This document shows, one piece after another, positions 1-8,592 of a stretch of 64,000 nucleotides of DNA (the stretch's first letter is position 1; every line of letters starts with the position of its first letter). The notes under the pieces were generated by a model. It did no database searches. It worked only from the letters and a program-made list of their open reading frames with translations, and had not been told where the DNA came from. The stretch is from Rossellomorea aquimaris (GTDB lineage Bacteria > Bacillota > Bacilli > Bacillales > Bacillaceae_B). The stretch spans positions 1-64,000 of the forward strand of contig NZ_VTEX01000004.1 of assembly GCF_008180865.1 (NCBI RefSeq). Reading direction: 5' to 3'. The position numbers and the translations under genes were made by a program.

Positions 1-36
1 CTTACCTTCTATTAGAAAAAGGAGGAAATATATAGT

Positions 37-135
37 TTCTTTAGCTCAAAAATCGTCTCATCTCATCCCATAGCTGTCAAGAAAACCATTTGACAGCTAT
101 GGGATGAGATGAGAAGGGGTCAGTAAGCTAAAGAA
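37..135. repeat. Long perfect inverted repeat (nested hairpin)
   Basis: Two 25-bp arms at 56-80 and 90-114 are exact reverse complements around a 9-nt loop. A further 10-bp pair (37-46 and 126-135) flanks them, so about 100 nt can fold on either strand. No U-tract follows, so it is not a classical terminator. No gene is seen around it. Function unknown; it may be a transcript-end structure or a mobile-repeat remnant. Confidence 0.8.
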
Positions 136-169
136 GGAGAAAGTCTAGCCAGTAACGGCTTTAACGCAA

Positions 170-203
170 AATAAAAGAAGGAGCTAAAAAGGCTTCTTTT
201 ATT
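170..203. terminator. Possible weak terminator hairpin
   Basis: An 11-bp A/T-rich stem (170-180 with 193-203) is separated by 12 nt. The flanking T content is modest on both strands. It may be a second stop for minus-strand transcription that passes ypiB. Apart from this hairpin, the nested inverted repeat and the ypiB terminator, positions 1-439 hold no supported gene. Confidence 0.3.
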
Positions 204-396
204 AAAGTTGCCTTTAAATCGATGTGCATAATGAGTATTGACAGTTTCGTTCATATCAGGAGGCTCGACTTCCTCCCCGGGGAATCTTGTGCCTGGAGCG
301 AAAAGGAACGGTCCCTGTTTTCACACTAACACTTATGATAAAAATAATTTTTTGAAGTTTGCAAAGTCAGTGGTTGAGACCCCGCAAGCGAATAAA

Positions 397-441
397 AAAG
401 CTCGAATGAAGAGATGTACCTTTCTCTTCATTCGAGCTTTT
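397..441 (-). terminator. Rho-independent terminator of ypiB
   Basis: A 17-bp perfect stem (397-413 with 424-440) and a 10-nt loop begin directly at the ypiB stop codon. On the minus strand the stem is followed by a T-rich tract. The stem is also terminator-like on the plus strand. Confidence 0.85.
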
Positions 442-979
442 AGCTTAAGCTATTCAATTCTTTGGTTAATTTCTTGAAGGATTTTTCATCACCGGTATCA
501 AGAGCCTGATCTATGGCCTTTAGCAATCGATCACGTTGAAAGGTTTGCAAACTGTCTTTGAGGAATTGTTCGGCAACAATCCTGTCTTTTTCATTAATCA
601 AAAGATACTTCGGCATAAAAGGGTTTTCTTCAAGTACTGCTGCAAATTGATAACTTGAATTTGCCTTACTGAAGTTCAATTGAATATAAATATCTTCGTC
701 CTTATTTAAACGAATATCGTGAAATGACTTCTCCGCATCAGTTGTCATGATGTTCTCTTTATAGAATCGGAATGGCACATCCTCAACACAATGTGTGGAC
801 ATTACAAGACCTCTTGGACAGTACTGAGATTCTTCAACAAAATGAACTTTTTTCATTAATTGATCATGACTCATCAGGTAATTCAGTATCCACACACATT
901 CTCTTCTTTTTAATTGATATCGGTTTAAAAACCAGCGAATAAATTCTTTCTTCTCGTTGACAGAAACAGGGGTGGTCAT
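440..979 (-). CDS. ypiB: YpiB family protein (UPF0302, IDEAL domain)
   Basis: The product is 179 residues and matches the YpiB/UPF0302 family, which has an N-terminal conserved domain and a short C-terminal IDEAL motif (here around residues 150-175, with the core [16 protein letters not shown]). The molecular function is not established. The start ATG has a good GGAGG-type site just upstream. The gene follows ypiA as in B. subtilis, but the usual next genes (ypiF, qcrABC) do not appear in the 439 bases downstream, where a strong terminator and inverted repeats lie instead. Family assignment is firm; role unknown. Confidence 0.85.
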   Translation of the reverse strand: MTTPVSVNEKKEFIRWFLNRYQLKRRECVWILNYLMSHDQLMKKVHFVEESQYCPRGLVMSTHCVEDVPFRFYKENIMTTDAEKSFHDIRLNKDEDIYIQLNFSKANSSYQFAAVLEENPFMPKYLLINEKDRIVAEQFLKDSLQTFQRDRLLKAIDQALDTGDEKSFKKLTKELNSLS

Positions 980-1119
980 GGTTTTCCCTCCTCTGCAGAA
1001 TCTTTTTTAGTTTAGGTCCGTTTTCCTTTTGACATACAGCTTAAAAACGTTAGCAACTCTAAGGTGATCTCATGTTTACACACCAGCCAAATCCCTTTGT
1101 ACCACCGACGTCGTTTCGT

Positions 1120-2379
1120 TTAGTCTTGTAATCTTTCAATCAGGTCCTGCCACTCGTCATTTGAAGGATCCATTTCAATCAGGTGTTTATATACTTCTAC
1201 CGCTTCGCCTCTGAGTCCTTCTTCTACTAGAAATTGTCCGTACTCTAGTAAAAACTCTTGATGATTCTTAAAGTAAGTATATGCAATACGGTATTGTTTT
1301 AATGCATGATTAAATTGTTCAAGCCCCTCATAGGCCTTTGCCAGATCCCAGTTGATTTGAGGCTCTTCTTCCCCTTCAACCTTAAGCATCTGGGCGATCT
1401 CCAATACATCCTCAAACCGATCTTGCGTAAAGAACAATTTATTTATGACTAAAGCTGCTTCGACATAACCTGGATCTAAGGCTAAAGCTTCCCTAAAAAA
1501 TGTCTCTGCCTCTTTTTCCAGCCCAAGCTTTAAGGAAACTTTCCCACCAAACAAATTCAGCTCCTTGTTGTATTCATCCTGTTTTACGCCCTCTTGAATG
1601 GTTTCCAGGCTTTCCTGCAGCTTTTCTTCATGTTCATAGGATCTGGCTAATAATAAATACACCGAATGATATTCAGGATCCAGCTCTTTAACCGAAATAA
1701 GCTTTTCTATGGCTTTTTCATAGAATCCAGCCTGATATGCAGTAACGGCATATCCGAATAGTGTATTGATTTCCAGGTGATCCTGAAGAGCTTTTTCGTA
1801 ATGTGTCAATGCTTCTTCAAAGGCTCCCCCTACACTATAAGCTTCGGCTAACCTTTGATGGACATTGGTTCCACCCAGCTCAGTCGTGCCTTTCTGAATG
1901 AGGGCATGATAATGTCTTATCGCTTCCAGGAACCTGCCTGTTTCAGAGTATAATTCCCCCAGGCCGAAATCAATGACAGGCTCATCTGGTAATAACTTCT
2001 TGGCTTGTAAAAGCTTCTGTTCACTAACTTCAAATAAACCTTGCATTTGATACAGATCTGCCAAAAGGAGCAATGCTCTTGGATAGGTGGGGTCTTCTTC
2101 ATCCAATTGTGCGAGTTTGTCTATCGCCTCTTCTTCATTATCCATCTCCACCATCACTTCTGCGAGCTCAATCAGGAGTTCTCCCTCTCCCGGGTAATAC
2201 TCCAGCAGATTTTCATACAACTCTTTGGATTCCTCAAGAAACCCTAAATGGTGTAATTCTTCAGCCAGGCTGAATTTTTCTTCATGACTTCCAAACTTCA
2301 ATGCTTGCTTATACTGTTTCTTTGCTTCGTCCAATTTCCCTTCTTCTAATGAAGATAACATTCGTTCAGCGTATGACAT
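1120..2379 (-). CDS. ypiA: TPR-repeat protein YpiA
   Basis: The protein is about 419 residues and consists almost entirely of tetratricopeptide-like helical pairs, visible as recurring patterns such as LGELYSETGRFLEAI and YEKALQ. TPR proteins mediate protein-protein contacts; the partner of YpiA is unknown. An in-frame TTG two codons upstream also exists, but the AAAGGG site is spaced correctly (7 nt) for the ATG at 2379. There is no signal peptide, so it is probably cytoplasmic. Its position between the aro cluster and ypiB is that of B. subtilis ypiA, apart from one inserted gene. Confidence 0.88.
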   Translation of the reverse strand: MSYAERMLSSLEEGKLDEAKKQYKQALKFGSHEEKFSLAEELHHLGFLEESKELYENLLEYYPGEGELLIELAEVMVEMDNEEEAIDKLAQLDEEDPTYPRALLLLADLYQMQGLFEVSEQKLLQAKKLLPDEPVIDFGLGELYSETGRFLEAIRHYHALIQKGTTELGGTNVHQRLAEAYSVGGAFEEALTHYEKALQDHLEINTLFGYAVTAYQAGFYEKAIEKLISVKELDPEYHSVYLLLARSYEHEEKLQESLETIQEGVKQDEYNKELNLFGGKVSLKLGLEKEAETFFREALALDPGYVEAALVINKLFFTQDRFEDVLEIAQMLKVEGEEEPQINWDLAKAYEGLEQFNHALKQYRIAYTYFKNHQEFLLEYGQFLVEEGLRGEAVEVYKHLIEMDPSNDEWQDLIERLQD

Positions 2380-2414
2380 GGTCAATCCCTTTCTATAAAA
2401 AAGCTAAATAGTCT

Positions 2415-3314
2415 TTAAATAAAGTACCCGGGTGTTTGAATGACTAGTTCTTCACCAGCACCAGGATAATAATAGCCTCTATTATTTAAGTAAAAACATT
2501 TTCCTTTATTCATTGTACATTTTAGCACATGTTGGTCAGTTTTAAATGCAGAGGGCTCAGCACCAGTCTCACCTTCGATATTCATATAGAGGTTATAACT
2601 TATTTCTCCACCCACCAAAAAATTTCCTCTAAGGGGATATATTCCAATTTTCTTCAGTTCTTTAAGCCTCAATGGTTCTTTTTGCGGGATTTCATTTGAA
2701 AGATGAGGAATTTTCTCGTTTTCCATCGTATTTTGCCATATTTTAAGATGCTTCATTTTTGTTTTTATGTCTATATTTGTCGTAAAAAAAGGGACAAAAG
2801 TAATAGGATAATCATATAAAAATCCTTTGATCCATCCCCAGCGAATTTCCTTGAATAGATCTATTTCATCAATGTCAATCCAGACAACGGGAACCTTATG
2901 TCTTTTACACGACCGAATGACTGTAGGAGTAATAAGATTTGCAGATGTTTTTAACCCAATCGTGTAATCAAGAGGACTATTTAACAAGGAGGTTTTGCGT
3001 TCATTCCATTTAGCTAAGAATTCGTATTCGTACCCTAATGTAAATGCCGTCAGGACAGTAGTACAACCTTTGTGGATAAATTCATCCAGGTAATAATTCT
3101 TTATTGAAAGAAAATCAGTTCCTTCAGGCACCTCTAAGTCACACATTACATGTCCGGGGGTCATCATGAAAGATGAAACATCCATCCTCATGTACCGATA
3201 ATAAGAAAACCTGTCTCTTATGGCCGATATTTTATCGTCTTTAACGAGTAAAGAAGTTTGAGTGACTTTGGAATCTTTAATCCAATTCGCATTTTCAATA
3301 ATATACGTACTCAA
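2415..3314 (-). CDS. Unrecognised amidohydrolase-like protein lacking metal ligands
   Basis: The protein is 299 residues from a TTG start that has a strong GGAAGGTGA site 7 nt upstream; a farther TTG at 3341 lacks good spacing. Residues about 1-50 resemble the N-terminal beta-sandwich of amidohydrolases/dihydropyrimidinases (a YIIENAN strand, a LLVKDDKISAI strand, then TPGHVMCD where active enzymes carry the HxH metal motif). A late segment, IGIYPLRGNFLVGGEISYNL, matches the C-terminal IYP-x-G-x-VG signature of that superfamily. The HxH pair and the other metal-binding histidines are not seen, and the length is well short of the usual 430-480. It is probably a non-catalytic or re-purposed relative. 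It lies between aroA and ypiA with a terminator separating it from aroA. Function unknown. Confidence 0.7.
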   Translation of the reverse strand: MSTYIIENANWIKDSKVTQTSLLVKDDKISAIRDRFSYYRYMRMDVSSFMMTPGHVMCDLEVPEGTDFLSIKNYYLDEFIHKGCTTVLTAFTLGYEYEFLAKWNERKTSLLNSPLDYTIGLKTSANLITPTVIRSCKRHKVPVVWIDIDEIDLFKEIRWGWIKGFLYDYPITFVPFFTTNIDIKTKMKHLKIWQNTMENEKIPHLSNEIPQKEPLRLKELKKIGIYPLRGNFLVGGEISYNLYMNIEGETGAEPSAFKTDQHVLKCTMNKGKCFYLNNRGYYYPGAGEELVIQTPGYFI

Positions 3315-3390
3315 ATCACCATCACCTTCCTTTATAGACAAGCTATGAAAGAAGGGATGAAATCATGCTATGCATTCATATAAAAGGAGA

Positions 3391-3423
3391 GGTGTAAGGA
3401 CTATAGTATAGTCCTTACACCTC
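3391..3423 (-). terminator. Terminator after aroA
   Basis: A nearly perfect 33-nt palindrome lies 20 nt after the aroA stop. On the minus strand it is followed by a short T-rich stretch. It ends the aromatic gene run before the amidohydrolase-like gene. Confidence 0.75.
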
Positions 3424-3443
3424 CCTAAAGGAATTCACGTACA

Positions 3444-4736
3444 TTATTTCTGTAAAAGTTTGTTTATATGCTCAAAGAAAGTTGGATACGAAATGTTCAC
3501 TGCATCCGCACCTTCAAGATAGACGTCAGAATCTGTTATTAAAGAAGCGACAGCCAATGTCATTCCGATCCGATGATCTCCCCAGGAATGAACCTCACCA
3601 CCGTGTAATGGCGTTTTCCCTTGAATGATCATGCCGTCCTCAGTACCCTGAATGTCAGCACCTAGATGTCCAAGCTCTTGTACGATGGCATCGATTCGAT
3701 TAGTTTCCTTGACCTTTAATTCTTCTGCATCTTTAATGATGGTCCTACCCCTTGCCTGGGAAGCCAACAGGGCGATAACAGGGATTTCATCAATTAACGA
3801 TGGGATCAGTTCTCCTCCAATTTCTATTCCTGTGAGATTTGAAGACTCCACCAGTATGTCACCTATCGGTTCTCCACTTTTTGAACTCTCCATTATTTCT
3901 ATGGATGCCCCCATCTTTTTCATCACTTCAACAATTCCCACACGGGTTTCATTAAGGCCGACATTTTTCAGGAGCACTCGACTATTCGGTACAATCGCAG
4001 CAGCTACCATGAAGAAGGCTGCAGAGGAAATATCCCCGGGGACATAGACTTCAGTTCCTTTTAACACCTGACCGCCCTTTACCTTGATTGTATCTCCATG
4101 TCTTTCGATATGGCCACCAAATTCGATAATCATTTTCTCAGTGTGATTTCTTGTCTTTTCAGGTTCTTGAATTTCAGTAGTACCTTCTGCCTGAAGTCCT
4201 GCCAACAAGAGAGCAGACTTCACTTGTGCACTCGCTACAGGCAACGTGTATGTAATTCCTTTCAGGTCACCCCCGCGGATTGATAAAGGAGTATAGTTGC
4301 CTTCTGAACGACCGTCGATTTTAGTCCCGAACTCTTTTAATGGTTCTGTCACTCTTTTCATTGGGCGTTTAGCAATCGAGTCATCCCCAATAAGGATTGA
4401 ATGAAAAGGCCTCCCTGCCAATATCCCCATAATAAGACGAGTAGTGGTACCCGAATTACCAACATCGAGTATGTCCTGTGGTTCTTTTAAATGATTCCAG
4501 CCACCGCCTGAAACGATCACTTCCCCATCACTTACTTGGATATCAACACCTAACTTACGGAAGCATTCGATTGTGCTTAAACAATCCTCACCCATAAGAA
4601 AATTATGTATAACGGTTATCCCTTCAGCAACCGAACCAAACATAACAGCCCGGTGTGAAATCGATTTATCCCCGGGAACATGCAGTTCTCCATTAAGACC
4701 TTTTTGGGGGTTTATTAATTTCTTTTTTCCTTCCAT
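3444..4736 (-). CDS. aroA: 3-phosphoshikimate 1-carboxyvinyltransferase (EPSP synthase)
   Basis: It transfers enolpyruvate from PEP to shikimate-3-phosphate, the sixth step of the shikimate pathway, in the cytosol. The 430-residue product shows the family motifs: GDKSISHRA near the N-terminus, [12 protein letters not shown] around residue 90, and RPMKRV around residue 125. The family name in B. subtilis is aroE. The ATG at 4736 is preferred to a GTG three codons earlier because GGGTGAT lies 5 nt upstream of it. It starts 12 nt after the tyrA stop, so the two are co-transcribed. A terminator follows. Confidence 0.96.
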   Translation of the reverse strand: MEGKKKLINPQKGLNGELHVPGDKSISHRAVMFGSVAEGITVIHNFLMGEDCLSTIECFRKLGVDIQVSDGEVIVSGGGWNHLKEPQDILDVGNSGTTTRLIMGILAGRPFHSILIGDDSIAKRPMKRVTEPLKEFGTKIDGRSEGNYTPLSIRGGDLKGITYTLPVASAQVKSALLLAGLQAEGTTEIQEPEKTRNHTEKMIIEFGGHIERHGDTIKVKGGQVLKGTEVYVPGDISSAAFFMVAAAIVPNSRVLLKNVGLNETRVGIVEVMKKMGASIEIMESSKSGEPIGDILVESSNLTGIEIGGELIPSLIDEIPVIALLASQARGRTIIKDAEELKVKETNRIDAIVQELGHLGADIQGTEDGMIIQGKTPLHGGEVHSWGDHRIGMTLAVASLITDSDVYLEGADAVNISYPTFFEHINKLLQK

Positions 4737-4748
4737 CCTTATCACCCT

Positions 4749-5852
4749 TTACCCTAAGAATAATTCATAATCCGTATTTTCTTTTAAGCAGTTTAATGCT
4801 CTTTCCCTATCTTCGAGTGTTTGAAAGCTGATGACTAATACTCCGTAAATATCTTCTCTCGTTTCCAGGATTCTTATGTTTGTTAAACTTATGTTTTCCC
4901 CGGCAAGGTAAGCAGTAACTTCAGAAATCACCCCTGGATAGTCAGGAACATCAACAAATAAGTCATAGAACGAAGGTATGGCCCCTTTTTCTAGGATTGG
5001 AAGATCATCGCGAAAAGTTTTCGCTTCTGTAAAGTAATCAAAGATTCCCTGGGAGTCCTTCTCTTCAATAATGGTGATGACTTCATCCATTTCTGATTTC
5101 CACTGTCTGAGAAGTGAAAGCAAAACAGCACTGTTCTGAAGCGTGATATCCTTCCACATCGTCGGGTTAGAAGAGGCAATCCGCGTAATGTCACGGAACC
5201 CTCCAGCAGCGAGCCTCCGCAAATAAGGATGCTGTACAGATGATTCTTTCGCTTGATGAACAAGAGATGCCGCTACAATATGTGGAAAATGACTGATCGT
5301 ACCTGTTAGTTCATCGTGCTCCCTGGGTTCGACGATCAGAAATTTGGCATGCGTTCCTTTCAGCCATCCCTGAAGTTCTTCTACTTTTTGACCAGTAGCA
5401 CCAGAACCTGGAGTCAGCATATAGAAAGCATTTTCAAATAAGATTTTTTTAGCTGCTGCTACACCGCTTTTGTGAGAACCTGCCATCGGGTGTCCACCAA
5501 TGAACTGAATCCCTTTAGCAGTCAGTTCCTCGGAACACTTCATAATTTGTTCTTTTGTGCTCCCCGTATCGGTGATTATCGCCGTTTCTTTTAAAGCGAA
5601 TGATTGAAACTGCGCAATAATCTTTTCAGTTTGAAAAACTGGTGTGGAAATGATGATGAGATCCGCTCTTTCAGCAACAGGTTGTAAAGATAATGACATT
5701 TCATCGATAATTCCGAGTGACCTCGCCAATCTTAACTCTTTATGGTTAATATCATGTCCAATGATTGTAGCATCGGGGTGTTCACTCTTTATACAGAGTG
5801 CCAATGAGCCTCCGATTAATCCCATCCCGATGACCAATACTGTCCCTTTCAT
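4749..5852 (-). CDS. tyrA: Prephenate dehydrogenase with C-terminal ACT domain
   Basis: It oxidises and decarboxylates prephenate to 4-hydroxyphenylpyruvate for tyrosine synthesis. The 367-residue protein has an N-terminal Rossmann motif GMGLIGGSLA for NAD, the family motif GGHPMAGSHKSG near residue 120, and a C-terminal ACT domain beginning at FVDVPDYPGVISEVT, expected to sense an amino acid. The open frame extends 27 codons upstream, but the ATG at 5852 has an AGGGGGG site and starts at the family N-terminus. An intrinsic terminator lies immediately upstream, between hisC and this gene. Confidence 0.95.
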   Translation of the reverse strand: MKGTVLVIGMGLIGGSLALCIKSEHPDATIIGHDINHKELRLARSLGIIDEMSLSLQPVAERADLIIISTPVFQTEKIIAQFQSFALKETAIITDTGSTKEQIMKCSEELTAKGIQFIGGHPMAGSHKSGVAAAKKILFENAFYMLTPGSGATGQKVEELQGWLKGTHAKFLIVEPREHDELTGTISHFPHIVAASLVHQAKESSVQHPYLRRLAAGGFRDITRIASSNPTMWKDITLQNSAVLLSLLRQWKSEMDEVITIIEEKDSQGIFDYFTEAKTFRDDLPILEKGAIPSFYDLFVDVPDYPGVISEVTAYLAGENISLTNIRILETREDIYGVLVISFQTLEDRERALNCLKENTDYELFLG

Positions 5853-5875
5853 GATTGCCCCCCTCAGTTGATTTG

Positions 5876-5916
5876 AAAAAAGTCGGAATGGGCTCACATT
5901 TCGGAGCCGTTCCGAC
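5876..5916 (-). terminator. Intrinsic terminator between hisC and tyrA
   Basis: On the minus strand a G/C-rich stem (5904-5916 with 5882-5895, one mismatch) is followed by six T (5876-5881). It begins 13 nt after the hisC stop and ends 23 nt before the tyrA start. As an intra-operon stop or attenuator it would lower tyrA-aroA expression relative to hisC. Confidence 0.8.
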
Positions 5917-5929
5917 CATCCATTCCTTT

Positions 5930-7030
5930 TCACACTTGTTTTTGAAGGGCTAGAAATTCCTTCATTTTCTCAATAACCTCTTCATTTTGTTCATATGAGC
6001 CTACCGTTACCCGTACAGAATGAGGATATCCCAGAGCCTCTCCGGATCGTACAATGAATCCCTTACTCATCAAGAATTGAAACACATCATCACCGCTAAC
6101 ACCGAAATCGATTAACACGAAGTTTGCTTGTGATGGTATATAATGCAGGCTGCGTTCCTTGCAGAATTGGTAATACTGCTCCAGTCCTTTACGATTATGC
6201 TCCCTGCATTCTCTTATAAACTTCTGGTCTTCAACGGCTGCTGCTGCGGCTCCCTGCCCTAAAGCATTATTATTGAACGGTTCCCGGATTGGTTCTAATT
6301 TTCCTATCACATCTTCATTTGCAATTCCAAACCCTACTCGAAAGCCTGCTAATCCGTATGCCTTTGAAAAAGTACGTGTGATCAATAATTGAGGGTATGA
6401 TTTTAATAATTCCAATGAATTATAGTAGTCCCCGGCCACCACATATTCATAATAAGCTTCATCCAATACGACTAACACATGCGCAGGAACAGCATCCAGG
6501 AAGGAGATGAGTTCCTCACTGCGAATATATTCCCCTGTTGGGTTATTCGGTGAGCAAAGCCAAACGACCGAGGTCGTTTCATCAATTTCAGCAAGCATCT
6601 TGGTTAATTGATGTCTGCCAGCTGAGTCAAGGGGAACTTCTCTTATTTCTGCTCCTTCAACAATGGCATTGTGCTTATACTGAGGGAAAGTCGGCGTAGC
6701 CATAACCGTGCTCTTATCACCGTCTAGTAATGCTCTTGAAATCATCTGAATCACTTCATCTGATCCATTCCCGAAAAGTAACTGTCCAGGGTCAACAGAT
6801 AGCTGCTCTGCCACCTTCATTCGCAGTTCCTTTGCATAACCGTCGGGATAAATCGCATGTGAAACCGCGTTCGTCTTGAGAAAGGTTTCAACGTTCTTTG
6901 AACAGCCGAATGGATTTTCATTCGAAGCAAGCTTCACTACCTTGTCGAGATTGAATAGTTCTTTCACATCATCCATCGTTTTCCCCGGCTGGTATGCTTT
7001 AAGATTTTGAATCTGAGATCTCCACTTCAT
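5930..7030 (-). CDS. hisC: Histidinol-phosphate / aromatic aminotransferase
   Basis: This PLP-dependent class I/II aminotransferase converts histidinol phosphate in histidine synthesis and, in Bacillus, also serves phenylalanine and tyrosine transamination. The 366-residue protein carries LASNENPFG near residue 40, CSPNNPTGE near 160, and the PLP-lysine motif TFSKAYGLAGFRVGF near 225. The ATG at 7030 (AAGGAAGG upstream) is preferred to the longer frame, which would overlap aroH. It lies between aroH and tyrA, directly after aroH, where B. subtilis has trpEDCFBA. Confidence 0.95.
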   Translation of the reverse strand: MKWRSQIQNLKAYQPGKTMDDVKELFNLDKVVKLASNENPFGCSKNVETFLKTNAVSHAIYPDGYAKELRMKVAEQLSVDPGQLLFGNGSDEVIQMISRALLDGDKSTVMATPTFPQYKHNAIVEGAEIREVPLDSAGRHQLTKMLAEIDETTSVVWLCSPNNPTGEYIRSEELISFLDAVPAHVLVVLDEAYYEYVVAGDYYNSLELLKSYPQLLITRTFSKAYGLAGFRVGFGIANEDVIGKLEPIREPFNNNALGQGAAAAAVEDQKFIRECREHNRKGLEQYYQFCKERSLHYIPSQANFVLIDFGVSGDDVFQFLMSKGFIVRSGEALGYPHSVRVTVGSYEQNEEVIEKMKEFLALQKQV

Positions 7031-7043
7031 GCTTACCTTCCTT

Positions 7044-7433
7044 TCAATCGTTTTCATTCGAAATAGACGCGGTATCCTTCAAGTCAGGACGTAGGCTGAC
7101 TGCATTTTTCATATAAATATGTTGGATGTCTTTCTGAGGTGTAGATGTATTTAAATGAATCATCACTCTAATACAATTCGGCAATGCATCAGGGAGATCC
7201 AACTCCTGCATACACATGACAGGAACATATTTCCAGTCTTCAATCCTTCTTAATGCTTTTGCCGGAAATACACTCCTGATGTCACTGGTGGCAGAAATAA
7301 ATACAGATGCAACATCCTCTGCCATAATATCATTATGTAAAATCATTTCCCTTAAGAGACTTTCAGTTGAAAGGAGAACTTCCTTTTCATTGTCACAATC
7401 CGTTGTAGTGGCGCCTCGAACTCCCCTGATCAT
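7044..7433 (-). CDS. aroH: Monofunctional chorismate mutase, AroH type
   Basis: It rearranges chorismate to prephenate, the branch toward phenylalanine and tyrosine. The 129-residue protein has the AroH-family signature IRGVRGATTTD at the N-terminus (first active-site Arg), followed by FISATSDIRSVFPAKALR with further substrate-binding residues. The family is a trimer of about 127 residues. It follows aroB after a 70-nt gap and precedes hisC by 13 nt. Confidence 0.95.
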   Translation of the reverse strand: MIRGVRGATTTDCDNEKEVLLSTESLLREMILHNDIMAEDVASVFISATSDIRSVFPAKALRRIEDWKYVPVMCMQELDLPDALPNCIRVMIHLNTSTPQKDIQHIYMKNAVSLRPDLKDTASISNEND

Positions 7434-7503
7434 TCTTCCACTCTCCCTTTATTCCGGCTAATGAGCTCTATTTTTACTTACGTGATTCATTAAGACCAGA
7501 TTT

Positions 7504-8589
7504 CTAATTAAACTCTCGAATAAATTGATCTGCCCGTCTTAAGTCCTCAACAGATACTTTCATCATCAATGGTTTCCCAATATCCTTCAATAAGACAAAA
7601 ACAGGATTTCCATGTTGGGATTTCTTATCAAGTTTCATTCCTTCATATAAATTGTCAAAAGTGATATGAGATGGAATGTTCAGATTGTACCCAAGTGAAG
7701 CGACCCAATCAATAAATCCTTGTAGATCGAATGTAAGATCGCAGTATTGTTCACTAAGATAGAGAGCAAAAATCATCCCGATCATCACCGATTCACCATG
7801 CGTTCGATTTCCGTATCCACTGGCACTTTCAACGGCATGGCCATACGTATGCCCAAAATTTAAAAACGCCCGGATATTCGATTCTCTCTCGTCCTTCGCA
7901 ACAATATTTCCTTTAACACGGATCCCTTTCATCAGACAATCGGTTAGAAATACATGATCCAACCGTTCCGGGGAATGAAAATTATCCATCAACTCCTGTA
8001 AAAAAGCTCGATCGGATAAAAAGGCGTGCTTAATCACTTCTGAGAATCCGGATAGAACTTCCGTTTTCGGTAAAGTCGTCATATAATCCAAATCAAAAAA
8101 CACACCTTCAGGCTGATAAAATTGCCCTACCATGTTTTTGCCAAGGGGGTGGTTAATCGCTACCTTTCCTCCAACAGAACTATCATGTGCGAGAATCGTT
8201 GTAGGGACACCTATGAAGGGGATCCCCCTCATATAGGTGGAAGCCACGAAACCTGCAAGATCTCCAATGGCTCCGCCTCCGAAGGCTATCACCAGGGCAC
8301 TACGATCGATATGATTTGCAAGACCGTGGGTGATGGCATCTTCATAAATAGCGAAACTTTTGGCCTGTTCTCCTTTGGGAGCAAGATAAGTCGTTACGTC
8401 ATATGTTCGACTAAAAATCTCTGAAAAAGCTGTTCCATGAAGGTTGTAGACCTCTTTATCAGCGATGATCCACAATTTAGATACTTGCGGGAAGCTCTTT
8501 TTGATAAAAGAAACAATTTCATTCGTCATTTCCACTCCAATTTTCACGTCATACGTTTTGGAAGCAGTGTGAATGGTTATCTGTTTCAT
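7504..8589 (-). CDS. aroB: 3-dehydroquinate synthase
   Basis: It cyclises DAHP to 3-dehydroquinate, the second shikimate-pathway step, using NAD and a divalent metal. The 361-residue protein shows FGGGAIGDLAGFVASTYMRG near residue 105 (NAD site), the metal/substrate motif FLNFGHTYGHAVE near 245 and HGESVMIGM near 263. The ATG is 3 nt after the aroC stop with AAGGAG upstream, indicating translational coupling to aroC. Confidence 0.96.
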   Translation of the reverse strand: MKQITIHTASKTYDVKIGVEMTNEIVSFIKKSFPQVSKLWIIADKEVYNLHGTAFSEIFSRTYDVTTYLAPKGEQAKSFAIYEDAITHGLANHIDRSALVIAFGGGAIGDLAGFVASTYMRGIPFIGVPTTILAHDSSVGGKVAINHPLGKNMVGQFYQPEGVFFDLDYMTTLPKTEVLSGFSEVIKHAFLSDRAFLQELMDNFHSPERLDHVFLTDCLMKGIRVKGNIVAKDERESNIRAFLNFGHTYGHAVESASGYGNRTHGESVMIGMIFALYLSEQYCDLTFDLQGFIDWVASLGYNLNIPSHITFDNLYEGMKLDKKSQHGNPVFVLLKDIGKPLMMKVSVEDLRRADQFIREFN

Positions 8590-8592
8590 TCA

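Noticed and set aside
56-114. CRISPR-like repeat
   Set aside because: There is one inverted repeat only and no direct repeats with spacers; no cas genes in the window.
238-477. 79-codon plus-strand open frame
   Set aside because: Runs through the ypiB terminator and the end of ypiB; no ribosome site or family resemblance.
5853-5933. N-terminal extension of TyrA by 27 residues
   Set aside because: It would translate through the hisC-tyrA terminator hairpin; the internal ATG has a strong ribosome site and matches the family start.
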